43,498 bases of DNA from JBCAWW01 sp039024315 (GCA_039024315.1 JBCCQN010000045.1:1-43498); one strand, 5' to 3'. Positions 15,102-23,714 are shown, numbered from the stretch's first letter. The notes: generated by a model from the letters alone, not told the origin. A program made the numbers and translations.

Positions 15102-17681
15102 TTAGTACGCTTGTCTTCTGCGACTCCTTTTAGATTTGAGGTAACGAGCGATTTCCATATGGCCCTTTCTTTCAGCCGCTTCGATCGCCGTTCCGTGCGC
15201 GCGGGAGCGCTGATTGATATCTGCTCCGTTTGCAACTAGCAGCTTGATAATATTCATTTCTCCATGTCTAGCGGCGGCGTTTAGGGGTGAACCATGACTT
15301 TTATTTTGCACATTGGGATCCGCCCCTGCACTTAACAATATTTTGACGGTTTCGAGATAGCCATGGCGGGCTGCCGCATTGAGGGCTGAGCCATGACCAA
15401 GGGTTTGAGCGTTGATATCAGCGCCGTTGGCCAGTAAAATTTTGACGATTTGATTGTGCCCATGTCTAGCCGCAGCATTGAGCGGAGAACCTAAGCTGTT
15501 GTTGTTGACATTAGGGTCAGCCCCCGCCCTCAGTAAGACTTTGACGGTTTCGACATAGCCGTGTCGGGCTGCAGCATTGAGGGCAGAGCCTTGGCCATTG
15601 GTTTGGGCGTTAATATTCGCGCCATTGGCCAGTAAAATTTTGACGACCTGATTATGCCCGTGCCTGGCCGCAGCATTGAGGGGAGAACCCAGCCCATTGT
15701 TTTGAATGTTGGGGTTAGCTCCCAAAGCCAATAAGAGTTTCACTGCCTCAACTTGCCCTTTTCTTGCGGCGGCATTGAGGGCGGAGCCCTGCCCATTGGT
15801 TTGGGCATTGATATCGGCACCATTGGCAACGAGAAGCGGAATTAACTCATACTGCTCTCTCCGTACTGCGGCATTGAGCGGAGAACCCTGCCCACTGTTT
15901 TGCACATTAGGATTGGCTCCAGAACTGAGTAATATTTTTACAGTTTCTGCCTTCCCGTGTCTGACGGCAGCATTGAGGGCGGAGCCTTGGCCGTTGGTTT
16001 GGGCATTGATATCAGCGCCATTGGCCAGCAGGATTCTGACGATTTCATTGTGCCCATAGCGCGCGGCAGCATTGAGCGGAGAGCCTTGACTGTTGTTTTG
16101 GACATTGGGATCAGCTCCTAATGCGAGTAACAATCGCACTACCTCGGCATGCCCTTTTCTTGCGGCGGCATTGAGGGCGGAGCCTTGGGCGTTGGTTTGG
16201 GCATCGATATCAGCACCATTGGCTACCAATCGTTTGATTAAGGAGATATCGCCCTCTCTTGCGGCCGCGATCAGTGCGGCCTCTGGATCATCCTTATGAA
16301 GCTTAGGACTGACCGCCCAACGCTTGCTTAGATCTAAGGTAGGGAGTTGATCGTTCCGCGCAGCGGCACTTAAAGTAGAAGCCTGCCCATCGACATAAGC
16401 ACCTGAGTTTAAAAGCAATTTGACGATCTCATTATGTCCGTTTCTCGCGGCTGTGCTGGGAGCAGAACCTTGATCTTCATTTTGGAGGCTGACATCAGCG
16501 CCACGGCGGATTAGAGCATTTGCATCGGTCTCTCTTGCTGTAATGGGATTGGCGGAGGATTCTCTAAACATGTCTTCCTCAACCCTCGAGCCTTCGTTTA
16601 AGGTAATCGGCATGAGTAGATTGTCGAGCATTTGCACTGGTGCAGCAAACGGTGCATTAATTGGCGCATAAGAAACGCTGGGTTTATTCAAAAAGAGCGC
16701 GAGTCCAAACACGAGGGGAGCGACAAATGCATACTTCCAATAACTGTACTGCTGAGATTTCTTGCTATTCATTTTGAGGATTCTTTGTTTGATCAATGAT
16801 TGATTGTAATTCGTCGTTATGTTGAGGGGTTTGGTCCCAGAGGCGATCTTGACCAAGTTCAGTTGGTAGTTTTCCTTGGTTTCAGCGGCATTGCGAAGCA
16901 ATAAGTCATCTGTCTGATACTCAATGTTTTTCTCCACTTCTTTGCGGAGCAGCCATACAAAAGGATTGAACCAGAGGACGATCAAAGCGACCTCCGCCAA
17001 CAACAAATCGAGCGTGTGTTTTTGTCTAACATGAATCTTCTCATGCGCTAAGATCTGCTCATAGGTATCGTAGTTATATTGGATAGGATTGATAAAAATG
17101 TATTGGAAAAAGGAACAGGGTGCTACCTCTCCTTCTAGGTTGACGATGATGCCATCTGCATCTTCAATTATGTCCTCTGTCTTGGCAATGCGCCAGAACG
17201 TACCTACAATTTGGGCGAGCAAATTGAGGGTTAAAACTAATACTCCAAAGAGGTAGAGCATCAGTAGCCAAAAGCTAAAATCCATAGCTGCAGATGGGGA
17301 TCCCGCGAGTGGTTTTGGCGCAGGAATCACGCTTGGAAGAGCCTGAGACTCACTTATCTCTTCTACTTCAGCCTTTTCTTCTAGCCATATTTCTGCTTCT
17401 CCAATGGGGCTTGGAGCGGGAATAGGCCTTATATCCATTATAGGGGTAGGCAGTGGCTCTACCGCACTTTCTTGCGCTTCTATTTCAAAGACCTCACTCA
17501 GCCAGCCCTGATGGTTGACCAGCTGAGGTAGGGATACAAAAGGCAGCCCACAAGCTAGTAGGAGGCAGGCCAAGAGGTACAAACGGTTGGCCGCAAAAAA
17601 GCTTTCGCGTTCTAAAACCAGCTTATAAAAGCCCAATAAGACCGCAATAACCAAGGATGCTTTTACTAATACTACCAGCAT
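15102..17681 (-). CDS. M56 (BlaR1/MecR1-like) sensor metallopeptidase with ankyrin-repeat tail
   Basis: 859 residues. Membrane helices at about 1-20, 33-52, 136-158, 228-246 and 317-333. Between them lies an M56 peptidase domain with HEKIH at 213-217 and downstream EYQTDD. In BlaR1 this protease faces the cytoplasm and leads to cleavage of BlaI. After the last helix, where BlaR1 has a periplasmic penicillin sensor, there is a linker and then about 13-14 ankyrin repeats (from about 384 to 850). Repeats alternate between a GADPNVQN...GSPLNAAAR type and a GADINAQT...GSALNAAAR type, a two-repeat period of about 66 residues. By topology the ankyrin tail should face the periplasm. It is co-transcribed with blaI (3-bp gap). 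The ligand is unknown; a role with beta-lactams is not supported by the sequence. Confidence 0.9.
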   Translation of the reverse strand: MLVVLVKASLVIAVLLGFYKLVLERESFFAANRLYLLACLLLACGLPFVSLPQLVNHQGWLSEVFEIEAQESAVEPLPTPIMDIRPIPAPSPIGEAEIWLEEKAEVEEISESQALPSVIPAPKPLAGSPSAAMDFSFWLLMLYLFGVLVLTLNLLAQIVGTFWRIAKTEDIIEDADGIIVNLEGEVAPCSFFQYIFINPIQYNYDTYEQILAHEKIHVRQKHTLDLLLAEVALIVLWFNPFVWLLRKEVEKNIEYQTDDLLLRNAAETKENYQLNLVKIASGTKPLNITTNYNQSLIKQRILKMNSKKSQQYSYWKYAFVAPLVFGLALFLNKPSVSYAPINAPFAAPVQMLDNLLMPITLNEGSRVEEDMFRESSANPITARETDANALIRRGADVSLQNEDQGSAPSTAARNGHNEIVKLLLNSGAYVDGQASTLSAAARNDQLPTLDLSKRWAVSPKLHKDDPEAALIAAAREGDISLIKRLVANGADIDAQTNAQGSALNAAARKGHAEVVRLLLALGADPNVQNNSQGSPLNAAARYGHNEIVRILLANGADINAQTNGQGSALNAAVRHGKAETVKILLSSGANPNVQNSGQGSPLNAAVRREQYELIPLLVANGADINAQTNGQGSALNAAARKGQVEAVKLLLALGANPNIQNNGLGSPLNAAARHGHNQVVKILLANGANINAQTNGQGSALNAAARHGYVETVKVLLRAGADPNVNNNSLGSPLNAAARHGHNQIVKILLANGADINAQTLGHGSALNAAARHGYLETVKILLSAGADPNVQNKSHGSPLNAAARHGEMNIIKLLVANGADINQRSRAHGTAIEAAERKGHMEIARYLKSKRSRRRQAY

Positions 17682-17684
17682 GGC

Positions 17685-18059
17685 TTATTCCTTTTGAGAT
17701 TTGATGATTCTGATTAATTCTTCCTTCTCTTCCTCCGTCAGCTTTTCCCTTTTGGCAAAATGAGCGAGCATCTTTGGGAGAGAGTTTTCAAAAAACTTCG
17801 ATTTGATTTCCCCAATTTGTTCGTCCCGATACTCATCAAATTCCTGCGTTGGGCTGTAGCGATGGGCATTGCCAACTTTTTCGGCCTGAAGCACCCCGCG
17901 CTTGACTAGGATTTTGACCAAGGTAGCCACCGTATTATAGTGCGGCTTTTTCTCCGTTTCTGACTCTGGAAACTCATCTACTATATCCCTGATGAAGGCG
18001 CTTTTGAGCTTCCAAACAATCTGGACTATCTGGTCCTCTCTTTTTGTCAGTTTTTTCAT
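17685..18059 (-). CDS. BlaI/MecI/CopY-family transcriptional repressor
   Basis: 124 residues, the usual BlaI length. Winged helix at about 3-75: KLTKREDQIVQIVWKL, then FIRDIVDEFPESETEKKPHYNTVATLVKILVKRGVL, where YNTVATLV is the recognition helix seen throughout the family. The C-terminal helical part (FENSLPKMLAHFAKREKLTEEEKEELIRII) is the dimerisation region. It precedes the M56 gene by 3 bp, the standard arrangement in which the membrane protease inactivates the repressor. Two palindromes just upstream (18083-18122) are likely autoregulatory operators. Confidence 0.93.
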   Translation of the reverse strand: MKKLTKREDQIVQIVWKLKSAFIRDIVDEFPESETEKKPHYNTVATLVKILVKRGVLQAEKVGNAHRYSPTQEFDEYRDEQIGEIKSKFFENSLPKMLAHFAKREKLTEEEKEELIRIIKSQKE

Positions 18060-18082
18060 TCTGGATAATGATTACAATACAA

Positions 18083-18122
18083 GACTACTAAAAAATTCGT
18101 AGTCCTACTAATTTTTTAGTAG
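18083..18122 (-). promoter_or_regulatory. Tandem BlaI-type operators upstream of blaI
   Basis: Two back-to-back dyads, 24-63 bp upstream of the blaI start: GACTAC-N10-GTAGTC (18083-18104) and CTACTA-N6-TAGTAG (18105-18122). BlaI/MecI-type repressors bind dyads containing TAC...GTA, often in tandem, in front of their own operon. Assignment rests on position and symmetry. Confidence 0.6.
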
Positions 18123-18214
18123 ATATGATTTTTTGATGATATGTTTAAAGCTATATCTGTAGAGTATTCATTCTTCGATTTTTGTCCCTATTTTGATGGT
18201 TAAATCCTCCTATT

Positions 18215-18781
18215 ATGTCCATAGTCGCCGATTTTCTGTGCTCGCTGGTCCCCTTTAGTGATCAGGAACTCTCGCTATTGAATTCGCTTTTTGTGGCGAG
18301 TTCTTGGTCCAAAAAAAGCTATTTTGCCCGTAGCGGAGATTATCCCCATCAAGTGGCTTTGGTCGAATCTGGTGTCCTTAGAGCCTTCTTTCGCAACGAT
18401 CAAGGAGAAGAATACAACAAGACTTTTTTTAGGGCGGGGACTATGGTTGGAGCCTATTCTGCATTGGTTAGCAGCCAACAAAATCAGATCAATTTACAGT
18501 GCTTGACCGATTGTAAACTATGGGTGGTAGACTATCAGCAGTTGACGGCCTTGTATGATGAGTACCACCTTGTGGAACGATTAGCTCGATTGCTAGCAGA
18601 GCAGTTTTTCGTTCTCAAAGAGAAAAGGGAAATAGAACTCGTTACTCTCGATGCGAGGGCCCGTTATCAAATCTTCCAGCAAGAACATCCGGGCCTTGAG
18701 CAGCAAATTCCCCTCTATCACATTGCCTCTTACCTGGGGGTGAGCGCCACTCAACTCAGTCGGATTCGCGCCAAGAGGTAA
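18215..18781 (+). CDS. Crp/Fnr family transcriptional regulator
   Basis: 188 residues, Bacteroidota-type. The beta-roll sensor spans about 20-115 (RSGDYPHQVALVESGVLRAFFRNDQGEEYNK) and the C-terminus ends in IPLYHIASYLGVSATQLSRIRAKR, the short DNA-binding segment also seen in the paralogues at 1893 and 23139. No cysteine cluster. It is followed 74 bp later on the same strand by an SDR oxidoreductase, so it may regulate or be co-transcribed with it. It is divergent from blaI. The effector is unknown. Confidence 0.9.
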   Translation: MSIVADFLCSLVPFSDQELSLLNSLFVASSWSKKSYFARSGDYPHQVALVESGVLRAFFRNDQGEEYNKTFFRAGTMVGAYSALVSSQQNQINLQCLTDCKLWVVDYQQLTALYDEYHLVERLARLLAEQFFVLKEKREIELVTLDARARYQIFQQEHPGLEQQIPLYHIASYLGVSATQLSRIRAKR

Positions 18782-18855
18782 GCATTTTCTTTACCTATGT
18801 AAAGGTTTTTGTCTTTTGATGGGGCCTATTTGTGAGCAGAATTAAAGCTTAACAA

Positions 18856-19578
18856 ATGAATCTCAGCAATCATAAAATCCTGATTACCGGCGCTACCGCC
18901 GGCATAGGCGAAGCCTTGCTCAAAGCTTTCCTAAAGCACGATAATCAAATCATCGCCCTCGGTCGCAATGCTCAGAAACTGGCCCAACTCAGTGCCCAAT
19001 ATCCTGCTGTGATCCCCTTTCAATGTGATCTCGCCGAGCCCGCAGACTTAGACCGTTTGATCGTCTTTGTCGAACAAGAACATCCTGACCTCAGCGTCCT
19101 TATCAATAATGCAGGGATCCAGTACAACTACCAATTTGAGGAAGAGCAACAAGCCTTAGCTAAAATCCAACGAGAGATAGACGTAAATCTAATAGTTCCT
19201 ATCAAACTAATCAGTTTATTGATCCCAACCTTGCAAAATCAGCCCGAATCAGCCGTCGTCAATGTGAGTTCAGGCCTAGGCCTTGTCCCTAAGATGGCCG
19301 CTCCAGTTTACTGTGGTACTAAAGCAGGGCTCCATATTTTTACCAAAGCCTTGCGCTATCAACTAGCCAATATCAAGCTATTTGAAATCATCCCGCCCTT
19401 GGTGGACACCGAAATGACCCGCGGTAGAGGCAAAGGCAAAATCTCCCCCGATCAATTAGCCGCTGAATTTATCCGGGCCTTCGCGCGCGACCACTATGAG
19501 CTCAGCGTAGGCAAAGTAAAGCTTTTAAAGCTCATCAATCGTCTGAGCCCCCGCCTTGCGGAACGCATCATGCGTTAG
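18856..19578 (+). CDS. Short-chain dehydrogenase/reductase, DltE-like
   Basis: 240 residues of classical SDR. Cofactor motif TGATAGIG at 11-18, NNAG at 84-87, and the catalytic set with Ser138/139 (VSSGLGL), Tyr152 and Lys156 (YCGTKAG). DVN at about 109-111 supplies the usual Asn. The sequence resembles the DltE subgroup of the family, which often stands beside regulators in Bacteroidota; the true substrate is unknown. Arg38 after the second strand (ALGRN) suggests NADPH preference. The C-terminal RLAERIMR codons contain a CCGC-CTT-GCGG-AACGC hairpin motif (19551-19566). It converges with the SulP gene. Confidence 0.9.
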   Translation: MNLSNHKILITGATAGIGEALLKAFLKHDNQIIALGRNAQKLAQLSAQYPAVIPFQCDLAEPADLDRLIVFVEQEHPDLSVLINNAGIQYNYQFEEEQQALAKIQREIDVNLIVPIKLISLLIPTLQNQPESAVVNVSSGLGLVPKMAAPVYCGTKAGLHIFTKALRYQLANIKLFEIIPPLVDTEMTRGRGKGKISPDQLAAEFIRAFARDHYELSVGKVKLLKLINRLSPRLAERIMR

Positions 19579-19635
19579 CAGCACAAAATTTGCGCTGCCA
19601 CGACCTTGGATATAAAATATTTAAACTTTGAACTT

Positions 19636-21165
19636 CTACAGCTTGTCTACCACTAATTTGTAGCGCGGATCTTCGACTACGTTGACGTCGATGATGGCTT
19701 CTGCATTGGCGAGTAGCTTACGACAATCGGGACTGAGGTGCTTAAGGTGGACCGTTTTACCCACTTTGTGATAACGTTCAGTGATCTTGTTTAAGGCCTC
19801 AATGGCGGACATATCTACCACTCGACTTTCCTCAAAGTCGATGACGACCTCATCAGGGTCGTTGAGAACATCAAACTTTTCGTTGAAAACCGTAACACTG
19901 CCAAAGAAGAGAGGGCCGTAGATTTCATAGTGCTTGGCACCATCTTCATCTATGCGTTTGCGAGCACGAATGCGTTTGGCATTGTCCCAAGCAAATACGA
20001 GTGCTGCGATGACTACCCCTACTAATACCGCCAAGGCCAAATTGTGTAGTACCGCCGTAACCAAGGTTACGAGAACCATCACAAAGATGTCTGACTTTGG
20101 CATACGGTTAAAGGTTTTGAAGCTGGCCCATTCAAAAGTACCAATGGAAACCATGATCATCAGACCCGTCAAGGCCGCCATGGGTAAGCGTTCGATGAGG
20201 CTTGAACCAAACATAATGAAGACCAATAGCATGATAGAGGCTACAATACCCGACAGGCGGGCTCTGGCTCCAGCAGAGGTATTGATCAAACTTTGACCAA
20301 TCATGGCGCAACCACCCATTCCTGAGAAAAATCCCGATAAGATATTGGCTGTCCCTTGGGCTACGGCTTCCTTATTGCCTCGGCCGCGAGTCTCGGTGAT
20401 CTCATCGACGATATTGAGCGTCAAAAGACTTTCGATCAAACCAACCCCAGCCATGATGCCTGCATAGGGGAAGATGAGGATGAGAGTATCTAAACTCCAT
20501 TCGATATCTGGGATATGAAAGGGGGGGAAGCCTCCTTCGATAGAAGCAATATCTCCTACCGTTTTGGTATCGATACCAAAGGCTACCACTATGCCAAATA
20601 CCGCCAAAATTGCCACTAAGGAGGCCGGAATGGCTTTGCTAATCTTGGGGAGTCCCCAAATCAAAAGCATGGTAAAGCCTACTAAAGCTAACAAGATATA
20701 AAGGGGCTCTCCCGTCAACCAATGGCCTGCTCCGTCTTTAAACTGATCGAGCTGGGACATGAAGATGATGATAGCCAAACCATTGACAAAGCCAAAGATG
20801 ACGGGATGAGGCACCAAACGCATCAATTTTCCCAGTCGTAAAAGACCAGCCCCCACTTGCAGGATGCCGGCCAAAACCACCGTGGCAAATACATATTCTA
20901 CCCCATGAGATTTTGCCAAAACTACCAAGACCACGGCTACTGCACCAGTTGCCCCAGAAATCATGCCTGGACGACCGCCCAGCAAGGAAGTTACAAATCC
21001 CATCACAAAAGCCGCATACAAGCCCGTCAGAGGCGATAATCCAGCGATCAGGGCAAATGCCACTGCCTCGGGCACCAAGGCCAAAGCAACGGTCAAACCA
21101 GAAAGCACTTCTGTGCGGTAATCTACTTTTTGAGAGAAGTCGAAGAGATTCAAATATTTTTTCAT
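19636..21165 (-). CDS. SulP family anion transporter with STAS domain
   Basis: 509 residues from ATG 21165 (MKKYLNLFDFSQ); an upstream in-frame ATG at 21210 adds a non-conserved leader. The N-terminal ~390 residues form the 14-helix SulP core: VLSGLTVALALVPEAVAFALIAGLSPLTGLYAAFV, and GFFSGMGGCAMIGQSLINTSAGARARLSG. The C-terminal ~100 residues are a STAS domain (YEIYGPLFFGSVTVF, VVIDFEESRVVDMSAIEAL). SulP proteins carry sulfate, bicarbonate or dicarboxylates, usually coupled to sodium or protons; the sequence alone does not fix which. Single gene, no sulfate-assimilation neighbours. Confidence 0.93.
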   Translation of the reverse strand: MKKYLNLFDFSQKVDYRTEVLSGLTVALALVPEAVAFALIAGLSPLTGLYAAFVMGFVTSLLGGRPGMISGATGAVAVVLVVLAKSHGVEYVFATVVLAGILQVGAGLLRLGKLMRLVPHPVIFGFVNGLAIIIFMSQLDQFKDGAGHWLTGEPLYILLALVGFTMLLIWGLPKISKAIPASLVAILAVFGIVVAFGIDTKTVGDIASIEGGFPPFHIPDIEWSLDTLILIFPYAGIMAGVGLIESLLTLNIVDEITETRGRGNKEAVAQGTANILSGFFSGMGGCAMIGQSLINTSAGARARLSGIVASIMLLVFIMFGSSLIERLPMAALTGLMIMVSIGTFEWASFKTFNRMPKSDIFVMVLVTLVTAVLHNLALAVLVGVVIAALVFAWDNAKRIRARKRIDEDGAKHYEIYGPLFFGSVTVFNEKFDVLNDPDEVVIDFEESRVVDMSAIEALNKITERYHKVGKTVHLKHLSPDCRKLLANAEAIIDVNVVEDPRYKLVVDKL

Positions 21166-21399
21166 GCAATAGTTGTCTTGACGGGCGGCCTGCAGCATGC
21201 CGATCGTCATAGAAAATGAATATGTTTGGGGGCTAGAAAATGAAGATTTTAAGCTTCATAAATTTCGCGGGTAGGATGTCGGTTTTTTATCGAGGCCGCA
21301 AACCTAAGGATTTTTTCGTTCATAAACAGCCTTCTTTAGACTTATCTTCTAAGCCCTGTTTTTTCTGTGATCAAAGCAGATTTTTTGGCACACAAAAAT

Positions 21400-21437
21400 C
21401 CCACAGAATTTTCCATTTCTATGGAAGCTTCTGTGGG
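21400..21437 (-). terminator. Rho-independent-type terminator
   Basis: A 9-bp stem (CCCACAGAA at 21400-21408 paired with TTCTGTGGG at 21429-21437), with the inner part also partly paired. On the minus strand it is followed by a T-rich ATTTTTGTG. It lies about 35 bp past the stop of the broken barrel gene. Confidence 0.7.
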
Positions 21438-21472
21438 TTGAAGACTTGGAAGATGCTTTTAGTCTCCCTACC

Positions 21473-22126
21473 CTAGTTGCCAAACTCTACAAAAAGGGCG
21501 ATTCTCGGTCGTTTATAAAAGTCCGTACCACCAACAAAGGATTGATAGCCAATGGTTTGGGAGTAGTGAATGCCTCCTCCTACTCTAATATTAGCAGCAG
21601 TGGGTAAGGCCCTGCTCACGCGCAGCCCTCCCTCCAAGAGCCAGCCAAAACCGGCATCAGATTCGCCCATCAATTCATCTTCCCATTCCGATACACGACG
21701 ACCGTCCGGGGTTTCTCGATCTTCACCTACGAGATAAAAACCTGCCCCTAATTGCCCAAACATGAGCGGCACTTCTAACTGCCAGTCTGAACCAAGACTA
21801 AAGGTAGGGCTGACAAATAGTCCGAATGAGGCATGATCCGCTCTCAGCTCTAGGCTCGTTTTGCCTTTATAATCCATACCCTCGGGCAGATTGAGCGTAA
21901 AGGTTTGAGGGTTGATTGGGCCACTACGGCCTTAGTAAAAGAATCCTGTTTTGAGATGACCATTGGCAAAAGTAAAGCCTGTCTGAAAGCCCATATTCCG
22001 ACCTAAATGATCACCATGGAGGATGAATCCTGCTTCTGGCGTGATAAACCATTGCAGTTTGTTTTCTTGAGCTAAGACATAAGAAAGGCTAGCCCCGATG
22101 AGGAGGCAAAATATGATATATCGCAT
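21473..22126 (-). pseudogene. Outer-membrane beta-barrel-like gene interrupted by an in-frame TAA
   Basis: Signal peptide MRYIIFCLLIGASLSYVLAQ begins at 22126 and the frame runs to a TAA at 21932-21934 after ...HLKTGFFY. The same frame then continues without a shift through GRSGPINPQTFTLNLPEG into MDYKGKTSLELRADHASFGL and on to the stop at 21473. The continuation is coherent, with alternating barrel-like strands and a final aromatic-rich strand ending LFVEFGN. This looks like one ~217-residue secreted barrel protein broken by a single nonsense codon at position 65. A sequencing error or readthrough are alternatives. Its terminator at 21400 is still intact. Function unknown. Confidence 0.75.
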
Positions 22127-22183
22127 GATTTGTTGTTAAAAGTTAAAAATTAAGGTGCTTAGAGGGGTGCTGTTTTAGGATTA

Positions 22184-22215
22184 CTCCCGATAGCTATCGG
22201 GAGCGCAGAACGCTT
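22184..22215 (+). repeat. AACGC hairpin element joined to a 20-nt palindrome (inverted copy of 1470-1501)
   Basis: CTCCCGATAGCTATCGGGAG followed by CGCAGAACGCTT; exactly the reverse complement of 1470-1501 over 32 nt. It lies upstream of the broken barrel gene and just before the heptamer tandem repeat. Confidence 0.8.
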
Positions 22216-22220
22216 AGTCA

Positions 22221-22304
22221 AGTACTTAGTATCAAGTATCAAGTATCAAGTATCAAGTATCAAGTATCAAGTATAAAGTATCAAGTATCAAGTATTTAGT
22301 ATTA
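22221..22304. repeat. Tandem 7-nt repeat (AGTATCA)n
   Basis: Twelve consecutive heptamers beginning AGTACTT, then mostly AGTATCA, with AGTATAA, AGTATTT and AGTATTA variants. The following sequence to about 22400 (TTAAGACC, GGTACTTAATACT) resembles the ends of the dispersed intergenic family, so the array may have grown from one of its copies. Confidence 0.9.
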
Positions 22305-22402
22305 AGACCCTGACCTCAACTGGGTAAAAGTACTTGCAACCACTTTCTAGGTACTTAATACTATTGTCTTTCTACTTAATACTCATGTCTTTCTACTTCT
22401 AG

Positions 22403-23065
22403 TTAATAGAGCATCAAAGATGATAAAACTGAGCGTTCTCCGAAGGAGTAAGCCAAACCTACTTGCAAGAAGGAATAAAACTTCATACTATCTCCGCCTG
22501 CCCCAGAAGCTGGCCCTGCCTGTCCTTGAAGGCTGATGGCTAAGCGGTCTGTCGGAGCATAATTAAATCCTAATAAAATGATGCTTGACAATTGCTGCTC
22601 CAGTAGCGGCTCCGGTGAAAGCTCGTAAATCGTCTTCAAAATCACGCCTGATTGTATCTGCAAGCGATCTCCCAAGGGCATGGTCAAGATCAAAGCTGGG
22701 TCAATTTCAAGAGAGGTAGATCGATTGGGCTCAATGTCCTCGGCAAAAGAGATAAAGCGTAGGCGTGGGCGAAGGTAAAAATCTAGGTGCAAGGCATCGC
22801 TCTTATAAGCTTTATAACTTGCCGAAACGCCCACCCAACTTGCATTGCCGGCTGGTACTACTTTGGCCCCAATAAAGCGATAATTGTATTGACTCCATTG
22901 TCCTTCGACTCCTAGATTCCAGCGTTCTCCGAAGGAGCCTTGTAAACCCGCTTTGACAAAAAAGTCGTCTTGATTCGAGCTGCCTACTTGTAGATGTAGG
23001 TTTTGGGCTTGGAGGCTAAAAAGCCCCCCCAAAAAGGCGATAGTGAAGAAAATTGCTTTGTGCAT
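22403..23065 (-). CDS. Outer-membrane beta-barrel protein, unknown function
   Basis: 220 residues. Signal peptide MHKAIFFTIAFLGGLFSLQAQ, then alternating hydrophobic/polar strands of 9-11 residues (LHLQVGSSN, WNLGVEGQWSQYNYRF, SWVGVSASYKAY, LHLDFYLRPRLRF, ILTMPLGDRLQIQSGVILKTIY) ending near FLQVGLAYSF, with a hydrophobic C-terminus. This is the usual pattern of small Bacteroidota barrel proteins. An FNR-type box (23120-23133) lies about 60 bp before the start, immediately behind the Crp/Fnr gene, which is therefore the probable regulator. Two CTCC-GAA-GGAG hairpin motifs with GCGTT (22433-22448 and 22922-22937) lie in the coding sequence, each over an FGER codon set. Confidence 0.75.
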   Translation of the reverse strand: MHKAIFFTIAFLGGLFSLQAQNLHLQVGSSNQDDFFVKAGLQGSFGERWNLGVEGQWSQYNYRFIGAKVVPAGNASWVGVSASYKAYKSDALHLDFYLRPRLRFISFAEDIEPNRSTSLEIDPALILTMPLGDRLQIQSGVILKTIYELSPEPLLEQQLSSIILLGFNYAPTDRLAISLQGQAGPASGAGGDSMKFYSFLQVGLAYSFGERSVLSSLMLY

Positions 23066-23119
23066 AATGAAAACTTTAAGATTTTGCTACAAAGCTATGG
23101 GCTCAGATAGGCGGCTTCA

Positions 23120-23133
23120 TTGATCCAAATCAA
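23120..23133 (-). promoter_or_regulatory. FNR/CRP-type binding site upstream of the barrel gene
   Basis: TTGATCCAAATCAA matches TTGAT-N4-ATCAA perfectly and is symmetric. It lies between the stop of the Crp/Fnr gene and the start of the barrel gene at 23065, and is part of a 23-nt sequence repeated at 23798-23820. Confidence 0.7.
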
Positions 23134-23138
23134 TAAAG

Positions 23139-23714
23139 CTATTTTTTGTTAGCAAGGCGTTTACGGATACGACTCAGGGCCTCGGGGGTAATACCTAAAT
23201 AAGAGGCCAGATGATACTGGGGAACTCGTTGTGGTAGCTTCGGTCTAGTCGCCAACATCTGCAAATAGCGTTGCTCGGGACTGTCATTGAGTAGGGAGAT
23301 CTTACGCCGAAAAGCAAAGGTATAACCCATTTCAGCCTGTAAGCGGAGGAGGTGCTCGATTTGGTGGGAAGATTGGGCCCATTGCAATACTGAGGCGCGG
23401 CTAAATACAAAGGCTTCAGAATCTTCCATGGCTACGATATTGAGTAGGGCAGGGGCTTGCGGCATAAAACTAGCTGCGTCCGCGACGAAGGCTTCCTCCA
23501 TGTGAAAGTTGTCCGTTACTTCGTCGTCATTGGAGAGAAAGTACTTGCGAAAGAGACCCTTGGTGATATATCCAATTTCCCAACGGTGCTCCCCCTGACG
23601 CAGAAAATATTCGCCCTTTTTGTAGCTGCGAAACTGAATGTCAGGTCCAAATTGCTCTAGTTCTTCGAGGCTGATGGGAACGATCGATTGAATTTTTTGG
23701 AATAAACGATCCAT
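23139..23714 (-). CDS. Crp/Fnr family transcriptional regulator, probably autoregulated
   Basis: 191 residues, Bacteroidota-type: beta-roll at about 15-115 (RSYKKGEYFLRQGEHRWEIGYITKG) and C-terminal VPQYHLASYLGITPEALSRIRKR. The gene is bracketed by two nearly identical copies of a 23-nt sequence containing perfect TTGAT-N4-ATCAA dyads: one about 95 bp upstream of its start (23802-23815) and one just past its stop, in front of the barrel gene. This suggests control of itself and of that neighbour (inference). No Fe-S cysteine cluster is visible, so despite the FNR-like box it need not sense oxygen directly. Confidence 0.92.
   Translation of the reverse strand: MDRLFQKIQSIVPISLEELEQFGPDIQFRSYKKGEYFLRQGEHRWEIGYITKGLFRKYFLSNDDEVTDNFHMEEAFVADAASFMPQAPALLNIVAMEDSEAFVFSRASVLQWAQSSHQIEHLLRLQAEMGYTFAFRRKISLLNDSPEQRYLQMLATRPKLPQRVPQYHLASYLGITPEALSRIRKRLANKK

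Noticed and set aside
15706..16299. Plus-strand repeat-rich frames across the ankyrin region
   Set aside because: Mirror images of the ankyrin repeats on the minus strand.
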